64,000 nt of DNA from an uncultured Bacilli bacterium (lineage in GTDB: Bacteria > Bacillota_I > Bacilli_A > RFN20 > CAG-449). Both the position numbers and the translations under genes were made by a program. The notes beneath the pieces were generated by a model. That model was not told the DNA's origin, ran no database searches, and saw nothing but the letters and a program-made list of their open reading frames with translations. Position 1 is the stretch's first letter. Each line of letters starts with the position of its first letter. The DNA lies in NCBI GenBank assembly GCA_944332075.1, contig CALVJL010000002.1, positions 62,001 to 126,000 on the forward strand. The letters run 5' to 3'. This document shows, piece after piece, positions 17,887-26,153 of the stretch.

Positions 17887-17932
17887 AATGAAAAAGAATA
17901 TTTTTACCCTATCTATTAGATAAAGGTAAAAA

Positions 17933-19864
17933 ATGTTAGAAGTAAAAAGTGTAAAAAAAAGTTATGATCGAGTATTATTCCAAAAACTTAATTTAGTTTT
18001 TCCTTCCACGGGAATGGTTTTGATAACTGGAAAATCCGGATGTGGAAAAAGTACTTTTTTAAATTGTTTAGGCGGACTAGATTATTTTGATGAAGGACAT
18101 GTTTATTATAATAGTAAGTTAATTGAAAAGAAAAACTTCGATGAATTTAGAAAAGAGCATATTTGCTATTTATTTCAAGATTTTGTTTTATTAGAACAAG
18201 AATCTATTTATGAAAACCTTCAACTAGCTAATGAATTAAATAGAAAAAAGAAGTCAGAAGAAGAATTAATTTCTTTATTAAAACAATTTAATTTGAACAA
18301 AAATCTCAATGAAAAATGTAAAAATTTATCTGGTGGGGAAAAGCAGAGACTATCTTTAATTAGAGCGTTAATTAATGATAAAGATATAATTTTATGCGAT
18401 GAACCAACTGCATCATTAGATGAAGATAATAGTCGGATATTATTGAATTTTTTAAAAAATATAGCATATTCACATTTGATAGTTATAGTTAGTCATAATG
18501 AAAAACTTTTAGAAGGATATTGTGATTATCATTATAATTTATACAATAATAAAAAAATTAAAATAGAACATAAAGACGGATTGATAGTATCTAAGCAGCT
18601 TATAAATCCATCAATAAGTTGTCTGATAAAAATCATGTTAAAAGAAATTAAATATAACTTTGGAAAAATATCTTTATCAATTTTATCTTTTTCATTTGTC
18701 TTTTTGATTGCATTACTTTGCTTATCTTTTGCTTTTTCTATTTTTCCATCTGTAACAAACTTAACAAAAAATTATTTTGACTACAATATTTTACGAGTTG
18801 AGGAAAGCTATAAGGAAGAAATAAATGATTTAATTTCCTTTAATAAAGCATCGCGTCCTTCTTTTATCGAACTATCTTCTCTTTTACAAGAGGGCGATAG
18901 AATTTTTTATTCGTTAGATGGGGTAATTAATAAGGGACATATAAAGAACGGCGATAAATATTTAGACATTTTATTTAAACCTGCTTTTTTTGAAAGCAGT
19001 TCGCCTTCAGAAGTTTATCTTAATCAGTTGGCTAATGAATTATTCACAGATGGATATTTTGAATTAGAGTTTACCTTATTAAGCGAGGGAGAGGGGTATT
19101 TACGTGCGAAAGATAATGTCTATTTTCGTTTAAATTTAACGAAAGTTGCTGTTATAGAAGAGTTTTCATTTTTATTAACTCCAGTTATCTATTATTCGTA
19201 TTCAGCTTTCCAAAAGATGTTTTCTGAATATGTTTTGCCATCTGCAAGCAAATTATTTAATAAAAATATTTCACTTTTTGAAAGAATCATCAATGCAAAA
19301 GAAGATGAAGATATTTCTGACTATTCTTTATTAATTTATAGCGATAATCCTAATTATCTTTATGATTATTTTAATTCTAGTAATCGCTTTACTGCAACTT
19401 CCATTGCGCTTGATACTAAAAAGAATTTACTTGATATTTTTTCTTCTCTAGCAAAATTACTCACTCTGTTTGTAGTAATTGCTTTTATTATATCTCTTGT
19501 ATTAGTAATACTGGCATTATACTCTCTTATCATCGCTCATCAAAAAGATATCGCCTTACTAAAAATCATTGGTTATTCAGATAAAGACATTCAAAAAGTT
19601 TTTATTTGCCTTGGTGAAATGATAATTTTCTCAGCTATTTTTTTGACAATTATTTCATATTCTTTTTCTTTAAACTTATTGAATAAAATTTTAAATAATT
19701 ATTTTGAAGTTAATTTAATTTTAAATATTAATAATTTTTTGGATATCTTTGATTATTTTTTGATTTTTATTTTATCTCTGATTATTGGGTTATTGATTAG
19801 CTTATTCTCGTTAATGTCGTTAAAAAAGATTAAACTGACTGATTCATTGAGGGAAGAAGTATGA
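17933..19864 (+). CDS. Fused ABC transporter: ATPase plus FtsX-like permease (first of pair)
   Basis: 643 residues. Residues 1-210 are an ABC ATPase: Walker A GKSGCGKST, signature LSGGEKQRLSL, Walker B IILCDEPTASLD, H-loop VSHNE. The rest is an FtsX/MacB-type permease: one TM helix at about 240-265, an extracytoplasmic part to about 500, then three TM helices with the ALLKIIGYSDKDIQKVF cytoplasmic motif. The layout is that of MacB-like, energy-coupling rather than channel-type, exporters. Substrate unknown. No two-component system or substrate gene is adjacent. The DNA looks richer in A+T than the flanking genes. The stop overlaps the next gene by 4 nt. Confidence 0.85.
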   Translation: MLEVKSVKKSYDRVLFQKLNLVFPSTGMVLITGKSGCGKSTFLNCLGGLDYFDEGHVYYNSKLIEKKNFDEFRKEHICYLFQDFVLLEQESIYENLQLANELNRKKKSEEELISLLKQFNLNKNLNEKCKNLSGGEKQRLSLIRALINDKDIILCDEPTASLDEDNSRILLNFLKNIAYSHLIVIVSHNEKLLEGYCDYHYNLYNNKKIKIEHKDGLIVSKQLINPSISCLIKIMLKEIKYNFGKISLSILSFSFVFLIALLCLSFAFSIFPSVTNLTKNYFDYNILRVEESYKEEINDLISFNKASRPSFIELSSLLQEGDRIFYSLDGVINKGHIKNGDKYLDILFKPAFFESSSPSEVYLNQLANELFTDGYFELEFTLLSEGEGYLRAKDNVYFRLNLTKVAVIEEFSFLLTPVIYYSYSAFQKMFSEYVLPSASKLFNKNISLFERIINAKEDEDISDYSLLIYSDNPNYLYDYFNSSNRFTATSIALDTKKNLLDIFSSLAKLLTLFVVIAFIISLVLVILALYSLIIAHQKDIALLKIIGYSDKDIQKVFICLGEMIIFSAIFLTIISYSFSLNLLNKILNNYFEVNLILNINNFLDIFDYFLIFILSLIIGLLISLFSLMSLKKIKLTDSLREEV

Positions 19865-20673
19865 TCAAAGGAAAAAATATTTGTAAAAAGTTTTCTAAGC
19901 AAGTTATTTTTGATAATTTAAATTTTGAATTTTCTAAAGGATTAATTATTATTAATGGTGAATCTGGTTCTGGAAAAACCACATTATTAAATCTTCTTTC
20001 ATCACTTGATACTGATTATGATGGTGAATTAATTTTTCAAAATAAGAATTATAAAACGATTTTTGACAAGGAAAAATTCCGTTATCAAAACTTTGGCTTT
20101 GTTTACCAAAATTATCATTTGTTTAATTCTTTAACCGTTAAAGAAAATTTAAGTTTTCTTAATGTTGGAGATGCAGAAATAAGTGATGTTTTAACATTAT
20201 GCGGATTGTATGTTTCGTTAAATCAAGAAGCCGGGTCGCTTTCAGGCGGAGAAAAGCAGAGGTTAGCCATAGCAAGAGCTATTTTAAGTCATCCGAAAGT
20301 ATTACTTTGCGATGAGCCTACTGGAGCTTTAGATTATGAAAATTCTCTAGCGATAATGAAACTTTTGAAAAAAATTAGCGAAGAACATTTGGTAATTATG
20401 ATTTCTCATGATGAAGATTTGTCTAGAAAATTTGCTTCTGAACTATATAAGTTGCAAGATTATAAATTAAAGCTCGTTTTCAAAAATGATAGTCCAAGCA
20501 AGATAATTAATAGTTCCAAGAAAGAAAATAAACTCTCATTTAGCTATATGATTACCTATATCAAAAGACATCTTTTAAAGAAAAAAAATTCGGAGCCTTT
20601 TGACAATCTTTGCTTCCTCGCTTGGATTAATTTTTATTTCGCTTTCTCTAATTTTAACCTCATTGACAGTTAA
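19861..20673 (+). CDS. ABC transporter ATPase part (second of pair), frameshifted from its permease
   Basis: 270 codons. Residues 1-215 are a complete MacB-type ATPase: Walker A GESGSGKTT, signature LSGGEKQRLAIARA, Walker B VLLCDEPTGALD, H-loop ISHDE. About 25 basic linker residues follow, ending HLLKKK at the A8 run 20581-20588; beyond it the frame yields a short non-homologous tail. One base removed from the A-run joins this frame to the permease frame and gives one protein of about 911 residues with the same layout as the gene before it. It could be a real frameshift, a sequencing or assembly error, or a slippage-expressed gene. Confidence 0.8.
   Translation: MIKGKNICKKFSKQVIFDNLNFEFSKGLIIINGESGSGKTTLLNLLSSLDTDYDGELIFQNKNYKTIFDKEKFRYQNFGFVYQNYHLFNSLTVKENLSFLNVGDAEISDVLTLCGLYVSLNQEAGSLSGGEKQRLAIARAILSHPKVLLCDEPTGALDYENSLAIMKLLKKISEEHLVIMISHDEDLSRKFASELYKLQDYKLKLVFKNDSPSKIINSSKKENKLSFSYMITYIKRHLLKKKNSEPFDNLCFLAWINFYFAFSNFNLIDS
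20581..20588 (+). other. A8 homopolymer at the frame junction
   Basis: Eight A in a row follow TTTTAAAG. Reading 7 A instead of 8 continues the ATPase linker into KKIRSLLTIFASSLG, the basic residues and first TM helix of the permease. Confidence 0.75.
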
Positions 20674-22597
20674 TGATATTATTTCTTCTTTAGGTTCGCT
20701 TTACGATGAAGAGCGAATACTTTTAAAATCGCAGAATGATGATTCGTTAAATGAGATTTATAGTGTTAGTAAAGAAGAAGTAGAATTAATAAAATCGCAG
20801 TATCAGAATAATTTTTTACTTACGGGCAGTTATTATTTTCAATCTTTTGAAACGCTTTTAGAGGAATCACATCTTAAAATATTGTCAACGTCTTATCCTT
20901 TAACAATGGCTTCATTTTCAGTGAGAAATATCAATGAATACTATCTTTATCAAGATGTAGACGTCTCTTTTAGAGACTTAGAAAATGATGAAGTTATTTT
21001 GATGTTAAGAAATACGGACATAAAACGTATTTGCGATAGTTTGAGAATTGAAAATAATTTATTGACACTTAATGAAGTATTAAAAGATAATCCATTAAAA
21101 TTAGGCTATTTTTTTAAAAATAGCTCTTGGGATTATCAAGATGAGATCACATTGTTTTGCCCATATATAATCAAGGGAAATGAATCGGGATTAGTTCATT
21201 CTTCTGGTTATTTTAATGAGTATGTTTTTGAAGAAAAAATGCATTTTAAATCAAGTGATGATTTAGTTTCCTCAGAACCAATCCCTTGGACATTGAAGAA
21301 AGTATATTATTTAAAATGCCGTGAAAATAATACTATTGGGCTGCTTAAGCGTTTGCTGATGGATAAAAATCTTAATGACTATCGTTTTGATATAATAAAT
21401 TCATTATATGATTCAAGACTGAATCGCGGGGAAGACAATGGTAAAATCTATGTTTATTATGAAAGCAAAAAAGATTTATCATTAGCGGATATTAATACTT
21501 TTTTAAGCGATGAAAAAATTTCAAAATATTCGCTTAATATTCCCCAAACCTATCAAATGATCAATGAATTCGCCCTAAGTGGATTTTCTCTGCCGACATA
21601 TCTTTTCACTAAGGAAGAAGATTATATAGCTTTAGCAGATGATTATTACATAACGGAGAATAATATTATTTATGAATCTCCGGAATTTGATAATATGTCT
21701 TATTCATCAGGATCTTTAGGAAAATTAGGCAATAATGACAATCTTCAAGTTATTAATTATTTCAATCCGCTTATTGGTAGAATACCTGATAATTATCAAG
21801 AAGTGGCTATTTCTTCTGCATTAGCTAAAAAGTTATTCTCAGCAAAATCGCTTGATGAAATAATCAATAAGCCGCTTTATTTTAGCACGCTTCTTATGAC
21901 TTATTATGACGGAGTGAGTTACGAAAATCATTTTGCATACCAACAATTGCTGATAACCGGAATTACTGATAATGATTATGAGTGTATTTATTTGCCAGAA
22001 TATTTTAATGTTTTTTTCTATATTGATAATTTTGATATTCCCTTATCTTCGCTTATTATTGATAGTGTCAACTTGTTTATAAAAAATGCAAATGTTTCAA
22101 ATTATTTAAACAATCTTCAAAACAAATATCCAAATTTTTATTTTTCTAATCCATCTGAAGAAATTAATGACTCGATTAACTCTATGATAAAGTATGTTAA
22201 TATTGCTTTAGTGTCTTTTGGCGGAGTTATAGTTGTTAGCGCGATATTATTAAGCGGACTAACAATGTTTTTATTTATCTCAGAAAATAAAAAAGAAATT
22301 GGTTTGCTTAAAGCTATAGGAATCAAAAAAAGCAATATCTTATTTTTGTATTTTATGTTTACTGCCAGTTTGTTTTTTATCGCTTTTATCTATAGTGCAG
22401 GTGCTGTTTTATTCTTGACTTTAGTTCTTGAAAGAAATCTTGATTTTATTTTTTCCCCATCTTATCTAAAAGTATACGGATTGAGTTTAAGTGTTACGTT
22501 TTTAATTAGTCTATTTGAGACATTTCTTATCTCATCAATTACCGCGAAAAGGATAAAAAACTATTCTCCTTTAACGTTATTGAAAGAAAAATCGTAA
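20600..22597 (+). CDS. FtsX-like permease part (second of pair), probable C-terminal part of a fused ABC protein
   Basis: Open frame of 665 codons from a TTG at 20600. TM helix at about residues 3-25, a large extracytoplasmic domain of about 500 residues, then three TM helices at the C terminus around the KKEIGLLKAIGIKKSNILFLYF motif, typical of FtsX/MacB permeases. GGAG lies only 4 nt before the TTG, too close for good initiation, so separate translation is less likely than joining with the upstream ATPase frame across the A8 run. Nothing in the permease itself looks decayed: no other stop or shift over about 2 kb, which argues against an old pseudogene. Substrate unknown. Confidence 0.8.
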   Translation: MTIFASSLGLIFISLSLILTSLTVNDIISSLGSLYDEERILLKSQNDDSLNEIYSVSKEEVELIKSQYQNNFLLTGSYYFQSFETLLEESHLKILSTSYPLTMASFSVRNINEYYLYQDVDVSFRDLENDEVILMLRNTDIKRICDSLRIENNLLTLNEVLKDNPLKLGYFFKNSSWDYQDEITLFCPYIIKGNESGLVHSSGYFNEYVFEEKMHFKSSDDLVSSEPIPWTLKKVYYLKCRENNTIGLLKRLLMDKNLNDYRFDIINSLYDSRLNRGEDNGKIYVYYESKKDLSLADINTFLSDEKISKYSLNIPQTYQMINEFALSGFSLPTYLFTKEEDYIALADDYYITENNIIYESPEFDNMSYSSGSLGKLGNNDNLQVINYFNPLIGRIPDNYQEVAISSALAKKLFSAKSLDEIINKPLYFSTLLMTYYDGVSYENHFAYQQLLITGITDNDYECIYLPEYFNVFFYIDNFDIPLSSLIIDSVNLFIKNANVSNYLNNLQNKYPNFYFSNPSEEINDSINSMIKYVNIALVSFGGVIVVSAILLSGLTMFLFISENKKEIGLLKAIGIKKSNILFLYFMFTASLFFIAFIYSAGAVLFLTLVLERNLDFIFSPSYLKVYGLSLSVTFLISLFETFLISSITAKRIKNYSPLTLLKEKS

Positions 22598-22682
22598 AAT
22601 AGTAATTTTTTTAGAATAAAATATCATTTTATGCTAGTATAACATAGGAAAAAGAAAATATTATTTTCTTGAGGTGTTTTTT

Positions 22683-23783
22683 ATGTCTTTAAAAGCAGGT
22701 ATTGTCGGTTTGCCTAATGTTGGAAAATCGACATTGTTCAACGCGATTACTTCTTCGCACGTAGAAGCTGCAAACTATCCGTTTGCTACAATCTCTCCAA
22801 ATTCTGGAGTTGTTAATCTTAACGATGTTCGTTTTGATAAACTTGTCGATATCTTTCATCCAAAGAGAGAAATCAGAGCAACATTTGAATTTATTGATAT
22901 CGCTGGATTAGTTAAAGGTGCTTCACAAGGTGAAGGATTAGGAAATCAATTCTTAGCTAATATCCGTTTGGCGGATGCAATATGCCATGTCGTTAGATGT
23001 TTTGATAATAACGAGATTATCCATGTTGAAGGTTCAATTGATCCAAAGCGTGATATTGAAACAATTAATTTTGAATTAATTATGGCTGACCTTGATACAG
23101 TTACAAAGAGACTTGGAAAAGTCGAAGTCAAGGCTCGGACTAGTAAAGAAAAAAGTGCAGTTGAAGAATATGAAGCTTTGAAAATTCTTAAAGAAGGGTT
23201 AGAAAAAGGTATTGTCGCTAGATTGCTTCCATTAAGCGATGAGCAGATGGAAATCGTAAAAAACTATAATCTTCTTTCAATGAAGAAAGTTATTTACGTA
23301 GCAAATGTTTCAGAAGAAGATTACGCTAATCCAGAAGCATGCAAATACTATCAAGTAGTCAAGCAAATCGCTGATAGTGAAGGTGCTGAATGCATTGCAA
23401 TCTGTGCAGAAACTGAAGCTGAATTATCTTCTCTTAGCAAAGAAGAAAGAAATGAATATCTTGAATCTTTAGGAATTGAAGAAACAGGATTAGATAAACT
23501 TACCCGTTCAGCTTATCATCTTCTCAATTTAGCAACATTCTTTACAGTTGGAGAGGATGAAGTTAGAGCTTGGACTTTCTCTAATGGCTGGAAGGTACCG
23601 CGCTGCGCTGGTATCATTCATACCGATTTTGAGAAGAAGTTTATTAGAGCGGAAGTTTATTCTTGCGATGATATATTTGAATATGGTTCTGAAAAAGCTT
23701 TAAAAGAAGCTGGCAAACTGAGAATTGAAGGAAAGGATTATCTGGTTCAAGACGGCGATTGCCTAATGATCAGACATGGTTAA
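22683..23783 (+). CDS. ychF: Redox-regulated ATPase YchF (OBG family)
   Basis: 366 residues, the normal length. A ribosome-associated P-loop ATPase of the Obg/YchF family that prefers ATP. MSLKAGIVGLPNVGKSTLFNAIT holds the G1 loop; NYPFATI and DIAGLVKGASQGEGLGN are G2 and G3; the C-terminal TGS-like domain ends in FEYGSEKALKEAGKLRIEGKDY...GDCLMIRHG. A GTG at 22674 is in frame, but it is part of the ribosome binding site GAGGTG, so ATG 22683 is the start. The gene begins a new operon with ispF and gltX. Confidence 0.95.
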   Translation: MSLKAGIVGLPNVGKSTLFNAITSSHVEAANYPFATISPNSGVVNLNDVRFDKLVDIFHPKREIRATFEFIDIAGLVKGASQGEGLGNQFLANIRLADAICHVVRCFDNNEIIHVEGSIDPKRDIETINFELIMADLDTVTKRLGKVEVKARTSKEKSAVEEYEALKILKEGLEKGIVARLLPLSDEQMEIVKNYNLLSMKKVIYVANVSEEDYANPEACKYYQVVKQIADSEGAECIAICAETEAELSSLSKEERNEYLESLGIEETGLDKLTRSAYHLLNLATFFTVGEDEVRAWTFSNGWKVPRCAGIIHTDFEKKFIRAEVYSCDDIFEYGSEKALKEAGKLRIEGKDYLVQDGDCLMIRHG

Positions 23784-23784
23784 T

Positions 23785-24267
23785 ATGGGATTTAGGATAG
23801 GTCAAAGTGAAGATATCCATCGCCTTGAAGATAATCAGAGAGCTTTTATTCTTGGTGGAGTGAAAATTCCTTATCATTTAGGCCTTGTTTCTCATAGCGA
23901 TGGCGATGTCGTTTATCATGCTTTAGCTGAGGCTTTTCTCGGAGCATTAGCGTTAGGCGATTTAGGAACGTTTTTCCCGGATAATAGCGATTTATATCTA
24001 GATATGGATTCGTCGCTGATATTAAAAAGATGCTATGAGATGGTTTTGGAGAAAGGTTATCATCTAGTGAATGCCGATATTTCAATAATCTTAGAAAAGC
24101 CAAAGATTAAAGATTATATCTTACAAATTAGAACCAATATTGCGGAAGCTTTAAAAACAGATATTGATAATATTTCTGTTAAAGCGATGACTAATGAAAA
24201 ATGTGATGATCTTGGAAATGGCAAATGTGTTAAAGCAACTGCTATTGTCCTAGTAGAAAGAGATTGA
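23785..24267 (+). CDS. ispF: 2-C-methyl-D-erythritol 2,4-cyclodiphosphate synthase
   Basis: About 160 residues. MEP-pathway enzyme of isoprenoid synthesis. The metal ligands are in EDIHRL and HSDGDVVYHALAEAFLGALALGDLG; FPDNS, SIILEKPKI, and the C-terminal KAMTNEKCDDLGNG also fit. ispD of the same pathway is at 48393, so the organism uses MEP rather than mevalonate. Two starts are possible (23776 and 23785); the second gives the usual N terminus and lies 1 nt after the ychF stop. The gene overlaps nothing at its 3' end; gltX begins 2 nt downstream. Confidence 0.93.
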   Translation: MGFRIGQSEDIHRLEDNQRAFILGGVKIPYHLGLVSHSDGDVVYHALAEAFLGALALGDLGTFFPDNSDLYLDMDSSLILKRCYEMVLEKGYHLVNADISIILEKPKIKDYILQIRTNIAEALKTDIDNISVKAMTNEKCDDLGNGKCVKATAIVLVERD

Positions 24268-24269
24268 TT

Positions 24270-25706
24270 ATGGAAGTTAGAGTTAGATATGCTCCGTCCC
24301 CAACAGGATATCTTCATATCGGTGGGGCGAGAAGTGCATTGTTTAATTATCTGTTTGCTAAAAAGCATAACGGAAAACTCATTTTTAGAAGTGAAGATAC
24401 CGACATTGAAAGAAATGTTGCAGGTGGAGAAGAAAGCCAATATAACGATTTACTTTGGTTAGGTATTGTCCCTGATGAATCACCGTTTAATCCTAATCCA
24501 AAATATGCACCTTATCGGCAAACTGAAAGATTAGAAATTTATCGTAAATACGCTCAGCAACTTCTAGACGAAGGCAAAGCATATTATTGCTATTGCACTG
24601 AAGAAGAAGTCGAGGCAAGAAAACAAGAGCAATTAGATAACGGGGTTAAGGCCCCTAAATATGATGGAAAATGCCGTAATTTAACTCCTGAAGAAATTAA
24701 AAAATATCAAGAAGAAGGCAGAGTTCCATGCATTAGAATTAAATTGACTCCGCATAAAGAATATCGCTTCCATGATTTAGTTCGCGGTGAGATGAAGTTT
24801 TCTAGTGATGATTTAGGTGGCGATTTTGTCATTATGAAATCAAATGGACTTCCTACTTATAATTTTGCTGTTGTTATCGACGACCATTTAATGGATATCA
24901 CCCATGTTTTAAGAGGTGAAGAGCACTTATCTAATACTCCTAAACAATTAGCGGTCTATGAAGCTTTTTCTTGGGTACCACCAGAATTTGGTCATATGAC
25001 GATTATTGTTAATAAAAACGGTAAGAAATTATCAAAGCGCGATTTAAATGTTTTGCAGTTTATGTCTCAGTACCGCGAGATGGGATATCTTCCTGAAGCA
25101 ATCGTCAATTTCATTTTATTACTTGGATGGAATGGTAAGGATAATAAAGAAATTTATTCGTTAAAAGAAGCTGAAGAAGCATTTAATGAAAAGAACTTAT
25201 CTTTAGCTCCATCGACATTTGATGAAGAAAAAATGAAATGGATGAACAATTACTATATTAAAAACTTAAGCGACGAGAAATATTTAGAATTCGCTCTGCC
25301 GTTTATGGGTAAAGTTTTAGATGTTAATAAATATAGTAAAGAGGAACTTTTACATATCGCTGATATGTTTAAGAGTGAAATTTCTTATGGAGCAATGTTA
25401 ACTGATGGCTTAAAGAAAATTATTACTCCGACATATGATCTTGATGAAGAAGCTGTCTCTTATCTTAACCTTGAGACTAGTCCAAAAGTTTATCAAGCTT
25501 TTATCGATGCATTAAGTGAAGTAACAGATTTAAGTAAAGATTCTTTAAAGGCTGCTTTCAAAAAAGCGATGGTTGATTCTGGAGTAAAAGGTAAAAACTT
25601 CTATATGCCGTTAAGGTTAAAATTGACAGGCTCTCACGAAGGAATTGAACTTTATAACATTATCGCAATTCTAGGAAAAGAAGAGACAATCAAACGCTTA
25701 AGATAG
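24270..25706 (+). CDS. gltX: Glutamyl-tRNA synthetase
   Basis: 478 residues. Charges tRNA-Glu. The class I motifs are RYAPSPTGYLHIGGARSALFN (HIGH-like HIGG) and KLSKRD (KMSKS-like). FRSEDTDIERN and DDHLMDITHVLRGEEHLSNTPKQ are typical. The frame opens at TTG 24264, but ATG 24270 gives the canonical N terminus. The Cys pair region CYCTEEE suggests a zinc-site remnant. Genomes of this kind usually make Gln-tRNA by GatCAB transamidation, so it may also charge tRNA-Gln; no glnS or gatCAB lies in the window to test that. Confidence 0.95.
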   Translation: MEVRVRYAPSPTGYLHIGGARSALFNYLFAKKHNGKLIFRSEDTDIERNVAGGEESQYNDLLWLGIVPDESPFNPNPKYAPYRQTERLEIYRKYAQQLLDEGKAYYCYCTEEEVEARKQEQLDNGVKAPKYDGKCRNLTPEEIKKYQEEGRVPCIRIKLTPHKEYRFHDLVRGEMKFSSDDLGGDFVIMKSNGLPTYNFAVVIDDHLMDITHVLRGEEHLSNTPKQLAVYEAFSWVPPEFGHMTIIVNKNGKKLSKRDLNVLQFMSQYREMGYLPEAIVNFILLLGWNGKDNKEIYSLKEAEEAFNEKNLSLAPSTFDEEKMKWMNNYYIKNLSDEKYLEFALPFMGKVLDVNKYSKEELLHIADMFKSEISYGAMLTDGLKKIITPTYDLDEEAVSYLNLETSPKVYQAFIDALSEVTDLSKDSLKAAFKKAMVDSGVKGKNFYMPLRLKLTGSHEGIELYNIIAILGKEETIKRLR

Positions 25707-25714
25707 TTTGATTG
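25687..25714 (+). repeat. Hairpin over the gltX stop codon
   Basis: CAATCAAAC, a 10-nt loop and GTTTGATTG form a perfect 9-bp stem. No T-run follows directly. It may form the 3' end of the gltX mRNA. Confidence 0.6.
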
Positions 25715-25720
25715 AAAATT

Positions 25721-25742
25721 AAATATTAATTAATTAATATTT
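25721..25742 (+). repeat. Perfect 22-bp AT-only palindrome
   Basis: The palindrome consists of AAATATTAATT and its reverse complement, between the gltX hairpin and ywiB, and ends in a T-rich stretch. It may act as a weak terminator or an operator, or contain the ywiB promoter. Confidence 0.5.
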
Positions 25743-25748
25743 TGTTGT

Positions 25749-26153
25749 ATGGAAAAGATAAAAAAAGTATTAATCAATGAAATTTATGATTTAAATACTA
25801 ACGAGAGAACGAGAAATCTTTATCAAGGATACCGGCTCAATCAAGGTGAAGATCATCAATATGTCTTCAAAGTTGAAGATGGCTTGGTGAGAATGAATTT
25901 AACTGGTGATGAAAGTAAGATAATCATTAAGCAAAGCTATTCTGATAGCGAAGTCGAGATTATCTTGCCGAATAAAGATTACGGCGAATACCATTTATCT
26001 TTAAAAAATGGATATTCTCTCACGATGAAACTTCATAGTGAATCGTTAGTGAAAACTGAAAACAATATCGAATTAAAATTTTATTTACTCGATGAAAAAG
26101 AAACACCTGTTTCCTTTCATAAAGTAATTATCATATCGGAGGAGGAAGCATGA
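25749..26153 (+). CDS. DUF1934 (YwiB-like) beta-barrel protein
   Basis: 134 residues, mostly predicted beta-strands (YVFKVEDGLVRMNLTGDE, SEVEIILPNKDYGEYHLSLKNGYSLTMKLH). The family is known as DUF1934, with B. subtilis YwiB as member; it is lipocalin-like and of unknown function. The order ywiB-argS-rpoE is also that of B. subtilis, which supports the assignment despite low similarity. The stop overlaps argS by 4 nt. No clear ribosome binding site precedes the ATG. Confidence 0.72.
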   Translation: MEKIKKVLINEIYDLNTNERTRNLYQGYRLNQGEDHQYVFKVEDGLVRMNLTGDESKIIIKQSYSDSEVEIILPNKDYGEYHLSLKNGYSLTMKLHSESLVKTENNIELKFYLLDEKETPVSFHKVIIISEEEA

